Positions 36,801-41,922 of a stretch of 41,922 nucleotides of DNA are shown here, in pieces. Location of the stretch: NCBI GenBank assembly GCA_004322215.1, contig SCSM01000007.1, positions 256,071 to 297,992 on the forward strand. Reading direction: 5' to 3'. This stretch comes from Bacteroidota bacterium (GTDB lineage Bacteria > Bacteroidota > Ignavibacteria > Kapaibacteriales > UBA2268). The notes below the pieces were generated by a model. It was not told the origin of the DNA and made no database searches. It saw nothing but the letters and a program-made list of their open reading frames with translations. The position numbers and the translations under genes are program-made. Every line of letters begins with the position of its first letter. Position 1 is the first letter of the stretch.

Positions 36801-36902
36801 CCAATATATGCAAATAATGCTGCGGCAGTTGCAGGTGGTTTGACAGTAGGTGCATTTTACCGAACCGGCGGCGACCCGGACGTTGTTTGTGTCGTTCACT
36901 AA
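33861..36902 (+). CDS. Secreted fibre-like protein 2, ~35 x 17-residue repeats
   Basis: About 1,013 residues. The start is ATG 33861 with GAGGGAGA upstream; an in-frame GTG at 33807 would add 18 polar residues before the signal peptide and is rejected. The signal peptide ends INGAFSQ. The N-terminal module and linker closely follow fibre 1: VPKLINYQASLLDEQNKPIN, NLPFDKQYWLEIKV, then FIRRDEALLGDLSG and GPAGGDLTGTYPNPTL. Repeats span residues ~343-935, with the same 17-residue consensus. The closing module is SNKLYIANSSTNPPLIYGDF. The C-terminal cap is different: AVAGGLTVGAFYRTGGDPD then VVCVVH-end, a small tail also seen at the ends of phage-tail-like and collagen-like proteins. Same putative role as fibre 1 with a shorter stalk. 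Confidence 0.85.
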   Translation: MKMSNKALLIVLIMTILSINGAFSQVPKLINYQASLLDEQNKPINGNVVLTFSIFTDETSGVIPLWSEVQNVEVKNGFVNTYMGQIVPINLPFDKQYWLEIKVGDGSPYPRTRLSSSPYTIHAISAIKADTADIAFTVVDGAITQAKLDPGVKAIPWGNAGGILTGQYPNPSLNKDTLFNLVDDNFIRRDEALLGDLSGTLLSPIVAKIRGIVVSPTSPLLWQTFVYDGTKWKPSFLTPNSLSSDVPFENDVLFYRSGNFEWDIASPAGPAGGDLTGTYPNPTLKSIMGIPITTTPPTNGYLAYYDGINNEISWKNPAFAIPWLTIQTATPYGTFVGYQAGNFNSGTLNTFVGYNSGAQNTSGSFNTGIGEGTLYSNIAANHNTALGTAALQNNISGEYNTALGSSSLFYNTTGNHNTAAGFRSLVNNTTGSYNTANGSLSLQANTTGANNTALGNQSLQNNTTGNENTGLGDNTLKSNTTGNDNTASGASALYYNTSGSNNTANGTFALQSNTTGNNNTAIGNTALYTNTTGSNNSAVGSQALLFNTSGSQNTAVGNNALENNTTGDWNTSVGFNALWYNSTGTGNVATGSQSLYNNTNGSNNTALGWNSLFNNSTGNNNSGFGSQSLYSNTTGNSNTAAGVNSLYSNTTGNFNTAMGLDALYTNTAGGSNSAFGYQSLYSNTAGNWNTATGNLALYSNTTGSNNTANGDESLYSNTTGSYNTAGGVAALYLNTGGNYNTSYGANTLFANSTGNDNTAVGYYALYSNTTGSYNTALGNGALYSNGASNNTAVGYSALNSNTTGDRNTATGIQAMQYNITGFNNTATGAGALGNNTTGSYNTSTGSSSLYNNISGSNNVAYGSFSLFSTSTGDDNTAYGYFSLGYNTTGTSNTSIGFMTLNANITGVNNTVLGATAGYNSTGDGNVFIGYQAGYNELGSNKLYIANSSTNPPLIYGDFSTARVAVGTITPSATPFTVVGLPIYANNAAAVAGGLTVGAFYRTGGDPDVVCVVH
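34891..36665 (+). repeat. 51-bp coding tandem repeat, about 35 units
   Basis: The same 17-residue pattern as in fibre gene 1. Units 36215-36350 (NNTAVGYSALNSNTTGDRNT, then ATGIQAMQYNITG) resemble block X of gene 1. Confidence 0.88.
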
Positions 36903-36932
36903 TAAATAGTCAATAATATTTTTTATTAAATA

Positions 36933-36965
36933 AACACCTGCTCAATTCGAGCGGGTGTTTTTTTT
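36933..36965 (+). terminator. Intrinsic terminator after fibre gene 2
   Basis: Stem AACACCTGCTC / GAGCGGGTGTT (11 bp with one G-T pair), then a T-tract of about nine, 30 bases after the stop codon. Confidence 0.9.
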
Positions 36966-37151
36966 ATCATTTAGAACAGATAAATTTTTGTCAAATTATA
37001 TTTATTTAATAAATTAAAAATATTATAGCAGCATATTTTATTATTTTATTCTGATTATGAATATCGAGGAATTTTAAACGCGAAAATATAATACATATAA
37101 ATTCACTTTATAGAAAAATTATTATTATTCATTTTTATTTTTGGAGGTAAA

Positions 37152-39641
37152 ATGAAAAGATTTATCTTCTGCATGATGACAAGTCTTATTATAATGCTTT
37201 TATCAATCGTCTCGAGCAATTCACAGGTACCGAAGATAATCAACTACCAGGCAAGTTTAATGGATGAAACGAACAAGCCGATTAACGGCACCGTAACAAT
37301 CACTTTTGCAATATTCTCAGATGAAGTTACGGGAGTAATACCATTATGGGCAGAAAACCGGAGTGTAGATGCAGTAAACGGTTTTGTCAATATCTATTTG
37401 GGGGAAGTGGTGCCTATCAATCTCCCATTTGACAGACCTTACTGGCTGGAAGTAAAGTTGGGAGACGCACCAGCTTATCCGAGAACAAGATTATCAACAG
37501 TACCATACGCTTATATGTCGCTCAGAACATACAGAGCAGATACGGCAATAATTGCCGAATCCGTAATCGAGAACGGAATTAAACAAAATATGCTGGACCC
37601 AAATATAAAGACATTACCCTGGGGACCTGCCGGAGGATATCTGGATGGAAATTATCCGAATCCAACATTAAATCCTGACTCTTTAAACAAATTAATATCA
37701 GGGGGATTCATTGAAATTAATCAAAATGCCGGCGGTGATTTAAACGGTCAATACCCAAATCCCTCTATTCGTGATTCAGCCGTAACAGCAATAAAACTTC
37801 GGTCAAGTGCAGTTACAACAGTTAAAATAGCAGACTCTGCAGTCACACAAAGAAAGATTGCTTTTGATGCAGTTAATGTAGATAACATAGATGTGAGGAA
37901 TCATATCGGAGGAGCATTGGCACCATCGGCATCGGCAATAACGTTTGACGGCTCAAATGTTGTATGGGGTTATCCAAGTCCCGGCGGCAGTGCGGGAGGA
38001 GACCTTGGAGGCACATATCCATCACCACAGGTAAGGGGATTGAGAGGTGTACCGATTTCATCAATACCTGCACCAAGCGATAATGAGGTTTATGTTTTCA
38101 GAGATTACGGTACTCCTTCAACTTTGGATGATAAATTTGTTTCTCAGAAAATAATACCGGATAATTTATGGTCATATAATACTACTCCACTCGGTGCGGC
38201 AGAAGACAATTATTTATTATCATGGGATTGGAATGGTGGAGCCGACCCGAGAATGAGATGGATATCTCCGACTTCACTTTCAATAAATTCTGCAATTCCA
38301 ATTATTGGAGATGGGACACCTGGAAATCCGATAACTTTGAATAGAGCCGGTATCGCTTCTTATGAAGTTTACTATATGAGTCCGACAACAAGTTCATGGA
38401 CCCATGGTAAACTGATTCCACAGAACTTTGTAGCAACTCCATCGAGTCCGGGTGCGGGTGAAGACGGATACGTGCTCTCATGGAACAATTCGAATACCAT
38501 GATGCAATGGAGCGGAGTAACAAGTGCAATGATAGTTGACGGTTCGATTGTCGATGCTGACGTAAATTCGGCAGCAGCTATAGCAGGAACAAAAATCAAT
38601 CCTGATTTCGGTACACAAAATATCGTAACACTTGGAAATATTTCGGCAGCGAGTGGAAGCTTCACTGGAATATTAGGTTCGTCATCTGCAACAATAACCG
38701 GCGATATGATTGGTATCGGAACTACTACACCGAACAATGACATCCAGGTTGTTGGCTTGATTAATTTCGATAATTCATTGAATGGAACATTTCTTGGATA
38801 TCAAGCCGGTAACGTGAATGCTTCGAGTGACAACACATTTGTCGGTTTTCTAACAGGACAATCCAACACAAGTGGAACAGCAAATACAGGCCTGGGCTCT
38901 GTATCATTACAAAATAATACAACCGGAAACGAAAATACTGCTGTTGGTGTTCAGGCACTTTGGTACAATATAAGCGGGTATAATAATTCAGCATTTGGTT
39001 ATCAATCACTTGCTTCAAATACTGTCGGCTATAATAATTCTGCTTATGGAATGTTTTCACTTGTATTCAATGAATCAGGTAATAATAATACATCAATAGG
39101 TGAAGCATCCGGATTTAATTCAATAGGAAGCGGCAATGTATTTCTGGGTTACCAGGCAGGTTATAACGAAACAGGTAGCAATAAACTTTATATTGCAAAT
39201 TCGAGTACAAATCCACCTTTGATATATGGCGATTTTTCAACCGGTGCTATTGCACTTGGAACTATTACACCTACTGTGGGGGCTATATTAACTGTGTCAA
39301 ACACAGCAACCGGTTCAGGTATATCCGTTGATAATGGTGCAGGAACCGGTAGTGCTATTGCTGTTACAGACGGCGGAGGTGATTTGAAATTATCATTCGG
39401 TACACTTGCCGGTACCGATGCGGGAATAACGATTCCCGGCGATATTTCGGTTTTTGAAATTACAGCAGGAACTGAAACAGGTGCTTTTGCAGTTACTATG
39501 CCTACTGCCGTATCAGGGAAGATTTTATTTATAAGAAATAATTCCGGACAGCAGGCAAATTTATCTGCTGGTGGGAATATAGCATCAGGAGCAGGTTCTA
39601 CATTAATATCAAACGGAACGACCTGGTTCAAGGCACAATAA
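37152..39641 (+). CDS. Secreted fibre-like protein 3, ~7 x 17-residue repeats
   Basis: 829 residues; the ATG is preceded by GGAGG. The signal peptide ends VSSNSQ. The shared N-terminal module follows (VPKIINYQASLMDETNKPIN, NLPFDRPYWLEVKL, YPRTRLSTVPY). The middle (~190-540) is long and differs from fibres 1-2 but matches fibre 4: GGDLNGQYPNPSIRDSAV, a run of D-S-A-V-T-x-x-K-I units, GSAGGDLGGTYPSPQV, IPIIGDGTPGNPITLN and EDGYVLSWNNSNTMMQW. A short repeat tract of about seven units (38811-39175) comes before SNKLYIANSSTNPPLIYGDF. The cap ends in GAGSTLISNGTTWFKAQ and is related to the cap of fibre 1. The A-V-T-x-x-K-I units recall phage tail-fibre stems. Confidence 0.83.
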   Translation: MKRFIFCMMTSLIIMLLSIVSSNSQVPKIINYQASLMDETNKPINGTVTITFAIFSDEVTGVIPLWAENRSVDAVNGFVNIYLGEVVPINLPFDRPYWLEVKLGDAPAYPRTRLSTVPYAYMSLRTYRADTAIIAESVIENGIKQNMLDPNIKTLPWGPAGGYLDGNYPNPTLNPDSLNKLISGGFIEINQNAGGDLNGQYPNPSIRDSAVTAIKLRSSAVTTVKIADSAVTQRKIAFDAVNVDNIDVRNHIGGALAPSASAITFDGSNVVWGYPSPGGSAGGDLGGTYPSPQVRGLRGVPISSIPAPSDNEVYVFRDYGTPSTLDDKFVSQKIIPDNLWSYNTTPLGAAEDNYLLSWDWNGGADPRMRWISPTSLSINSAIPIIGDGTPGNPITLNRAGIASYEVYYMSPTTSSWTHGKLIPQNFVATPSSPGAGEDGYVLSWNNSNTMMQWSGVTSAMIVDGSIVDADVNSAAAIAGTKINPDFGTQNIVTLGNISAASGSFTGILGSSSATITGDMIGIGTTTPNNDIQVVGLINFDNSLNGTFLGYQAGNVNASSDNTFVGFLTGQSNTSGTANTGLGSVSLQNNTTGNENTAVGVQALWYNISGYNNSAFGYQSLASNTVGYNNSAYGMFSLVFNESGNNNTSIGEASGFNSIGSGNVFLGYQAGYNETGSNKLYIANSSTNPPLIYGDFSTGAIALGTITPTVGAILTVSNTATGSGISVDNGAGTGSAIAVTDGGGDLKLSFGTLAGTDAGITIPGDISVFEITAGTETGAFAVTMPTAVSGKILFIRNNSGQQANLSAGGNIASGAGSTLISNGTTWFKAQ
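38811..39175 (+). repeat. 51-bp coding tandem repeat, about 7 units
   Basis: A short tract of the same 17-residue pattern (NTTGNENTAVGVQALWY and neighbours) in fibre gene 3. Confidence 0.85.
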
Positions 39642-39667
39642 AAAATAATAATAAATACTATTTAGAA

Positions 39668-39698
39668 AAGCACAGTTTTCGAACTGTGCTTTTTTTTT
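39668..39698 (+). terminator. Intrinsic terminator after fibre gene 3 (UUCG loop)
   Basis: Perfect 10-bp stem AAGCACAGTT / AACTGTGCTT closed by a TTCG loop and followed by nine T residues. A very strong rho-independent terminator. Confidence 0.95.
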
Positions 39699-39933
39699 GG
39701 TGTATGATGAATTATGAAAATCAAATTCAGGTAAAATTAAGTTTTTGATTAACTCACTATAATTAATTTCAAAAATAAACATTTCCAACTCTATAAGACA
39801 TATATAATAAAGTAGTTAGAGCTTCAATAACTTTTAGAAAATAAAAGGGCATATTTTTTGATATTGGATAGTTGTGTGCTTTATTTTATTGAAAATATAA
39901 GCTAATAAGTAATATTTTTTTAGTGGAAAAAAT

Positions 39934-41922
39934 ATGAAAAAAAATAAATATATATTGTTAGCTGTAATGCTAATTGCTTTATCTGTGAATATAATCTATT
40001 CACAGGTTCCCCGGATAATTAATTATCAGGCGAGTGTTATGGATAATGATAATAAACCGATGAATGGTTATGTGACCATGACATTTGCAATATTCCAGGA
40101 TGAATATGCGGGAGTAATACCCCTCTGGGCGGAAAACCGGGGTGTTGAAATAATAAATGGTTTTATAAATGTATATATAGGTGAAGTCAATCCGATTAAT
40201 CTTCCATTTGATAGAACATATTGGCTTGAAGTAAAGATTGGAGACACACATCCTTACCCGAGGACACGGCTTTCTACTGTTCCTTATTCTTTCATGTCAT
40301 TAAGAACATTAAGAGCAGATACTGCTGTAATTGCAGAATCAATTATTGAGAACGGAATAAAACAATCAATGCTGGACCCGACCATCAAAGCCATACCATG
40401 GGGAAAAGCATCTGGGTTCTTATCCGGCTATTACCCAAGTCCATCGTTAAACCTCGATTCATTGAATAAATTAATCTCACTTGGTTTCATCAGATTAAAT
40501 CAGGATGCCGGAGGTGATTTAACAGGTCAATATCCTAATCCTATTATAAAGGATAATGCAATAAATTCTGAAAAAATAGAAAGTAATGCAGTAACAAATT
40601 CAAAAATAGATGCTGGTGCGATTACACAGGATAAAATATCGTTGAATGCTGTAAATGTAGATAACATAGATGCACACCAGCATATCGGCGGAACTTTTGC
40701 TCCAATTGCTTCATCAATTATGTACGATGGCAGCAAAGTTTATTGGGGTAATCCAAGCCCGGGCGGTGGAGCAGGAGGCGATTTAAGCGGTCTATTCCCT
40801 TCCCCTCAAGTTATTGGCTTACGTGGAATTCCAATTGCAGATTTCCCAACTTTAGAAGATAACCAGGTATATGTTTTTAGAAATTATGGTACACCAAGTA
40901 ATGACGATGACAAATGGATAGCTCAAAAAATCAAACCGGAAAACTTATATACGTTTAGTGATACTGCACTTGGAATGACTGAGAACGGATATGTCCTTTC
41001 CTGGGATTGGAATGGAGGAGCAAATCCCAAAATGAGATGGATTAACTTCAATTCACAATTGCTGAATACAGCATTACCGATTGTTGGCAATGGAGAGCCA
41101 GCAAATCCGATAACATTGAACAGAAGCGGTGTTTCAGCTTTTGAGATGTATTATCTAAGTCCGACAACTGGTTCCTGGACTTATGGTAAATTGACCCCTG
41201 AACATTTCATTGCATCCCCTTCAAGTCCCGGACTTGCAGAGAATGGATATGTACTTTCATGGAATAATTCGAATACAATGATGCAATGGGTACAACCAAT
41301 AGTCAGAACAGCAATGCCGATAATAGGTGATGGTTCACTTGGCAACGAAATTACACTTAATACTTCAGGTGTACTTGCTAATGATGTGCTTGTATATAAT
41401 GGAGCAAATTGGTCATACAGCAAGGTTCAGACACCGATGTTAGCAGACTTTGCAGTAACAACTGCAAAAATAGCCGATAAAAATATAACTGTCGGAAAAA
41501 TAAATAATGGAGCTGATGATAATATTTTAGTAACAGTTGCCGGAAATACTGTCTGGCAAAACATGAATTTATCTACAACTTTTACAGGAAATGGGGTTAG
41601 TATCCCGTTAGGTATAGCAGCCGGAGCAATCACAGCTACAGAACTTGCAGATGCTTCGGTAAACAATTCAAAACTCGGATTATTATCCGTAGCTACATCA
41701 AATATTCAGGATAATGCTATTACAATTTCAAAAATTAATCCTGGTATTGCAAATTCTGTTTTAATAACAAATGCATCAGCTACATCAACCACTTGGAGCC
41801 AGATCTCTGCCTCTAACATGTCGGCAGGTGATTACTCGAGTGTAGTCAACTCAGGAACTTATACAATTGATATTACTGGCAATGCAGGAACAGTAACGAA
41901 TGGTGTTTACACAACCGGTTCT
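39934..41922 (+). CDS. Secreted fibre-like protein 4 (runs off the window end)
   Basis: An open frame of 663 codons from ATG 39934 to the window edge with no stop. The signal peptide is about 1-24 (ending NIIYSQ). The shared N-terminal module follows (VPRIINYQASVMDNDNKPMN, NLPFDRTYWLEVKI, YPRTRLSTVPY). Up to about residue 450 it parallels fibre 3: GGDLTGQYPNPIIKDNAI, AVNVDNIDAHQHIGG, GAGGDLSGLFPSPQV and NGYVLSWNNSNTMMQW. Beyond that it has more K-I stem units (AVTTAKIADKNITVGKI, GAITATELADASVNNSKL, DNAITISKINPG) and a TGNAGTVTNGVYTTGS end. No 17-residue repeats are visible yet; they may lie beyond the edge. The start has TAGTGGAAAAAAT upstream, a weak ribosome site. Confidence 0.85.
   Translation, partial: MKKNKYILLAVMLIALSVNIIYSQVPRIINYQASVMDNDNKPMNGYVTMTFAIFQDEYAGVIPLWAENRGVEIINGFINVYIGEVNPINLPFDRTYWLEVKIGDTHPYPRTRLSTVPYSFMSLRTLRADTAVIAESIIENGIKQSMLDPTIKAIPWGKASGFLSGYYPSPSLNLDSLNKLISLGFIRLNQDAGGDLTGQYPNPIIKDNAINSEKIESNAVTNSKIDAGAITQDKISLNAVNVDNIDAHQHIGGTFAPIASSIMYDGSKVYWGNPSPGGGAGGDLSGLFPSPQVIGLRGIPIADFPTLEDNQVYVFRNYGTPSNDDDKWIAQKIKPENLYTFSDTALGMTENGYVLSWDWNGGANPKMRWINFNSQLLNTALPIVGNGEPANPITLNRSGVSAFEMYYLSPTTGSWTYGKLTPEHFIASPSSPGLAENGYVLSWNNSNTMMQWVQPIVRTAMPIIGDGSLGNEITLNTSGVLANDVLVYNGANWSYSKVQTPMLADFAVTTAKIADKNITVGKINNGADDNILVTVAGNTVWQNMNLSTTFTGNGVSIPLGIAAGAITATELADASVNNSKLGLLSVATSNIQDNAITISKINPGIANSVLITNASATSTTWSQISASNMSAGDYSSVVNSGTYTIDITGNAGTVTNGVYTTGS

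Noticed and set aside
37152-41922. A prophage, because of tail-fibre-like motifs
   Set aside because: No capsid, terminase, portal, integrase or lysis gene is present, each gene has its own Sec signal peptide, and the genes to the left are housekeeping.

Overview
The window is AT-rich and codes on both strands. It looks like a chromosomal segment from the Bacteroidota/Chlorobiota/Ignavibacteriota side of the FCB group. The evidence is a TonB-dependent receptor with a carboxypeptidase-regulatory-like N-terminus paired with a DUF4249-type lipoprotein, a secreted protein with a FlgD-like type IX secretion (T9SS) C-terminal domain, and lipoboxes of the F-S-C and N-A-C kind. One candidate promoter has the TTTG / TAnnTTTG shape. 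Placement near Ignavibacteriota or Kapabacteria is an inference from protein style, not proven. No phage, integrase, transposase, CRISPR, rRNA or tRNA was seen.

Positions 1-24,700 are mostly metabolism and housekeeping. A minus-strand carbamoyl-phosphate operon comes first (argF, arcC, then a pyrB cut by the window edge), followed by a glutamine synthetase on the plus strand. On the minus strand are a branched-chain aminotransferase and an M49-like zinc peptidase lipoprotein. On the plus strand are CstA, an overlapping DUF4160/DUF2442 pair and a secreted metallophosphoesterase. Then come OsmC (minus), a threonine/serine dehydratase, and an MntH-UspA operon (plus). A minus-strand block closes this part: a Tudor-like protein with ribosomal protein S21, a phosphoglucose/phosphomannose isomerase, TonB receptor plus DUF4249 lipoprotein, a DEDDh exonuclease fused to a UvrC-like GIY-YIG nuclease, a HAD phosphatase and RsmB.

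Positions 25,051-41,922 hold one coherent accessory region, all on the plus strand. A short T9SS-type cargo protein is followed by four tandem paralogous secreted fibre-like proteins. All four share an N-terminal module beginning (I/V)P-(K/R)-(I/L)-(I/M)-N-Y-Q-A-S. They fall into two architectures (copies 1 and 2; copies 3 and 4). Copies 1-3 carry a 17-residue (51-bp) Asn/Thr/Gly-rich repeat of consensus N-T-T-G-x-x-N-T-A-x-G-Y-x-A-L-x-x in about 119, 35 and 7 units. The visible part of copy 4 has none. After the repeats comes a shared SNKLYI/LIYGDFST module and then different C-terminal caps. Copies 1-3 each end at a strong intrinsic terminator. The largest gene contains segmental duplications of several repeat units, so the tract has grown by blocks as well as by single units.

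The fibre array is the most likely place for an undescribed system: a family of cell-surface stalks of graded length with exchangeable tips, perhaps linked to the T9SS cargo protein encoded just upstream. Function, anchoring and assembly are not shown by the sequence.
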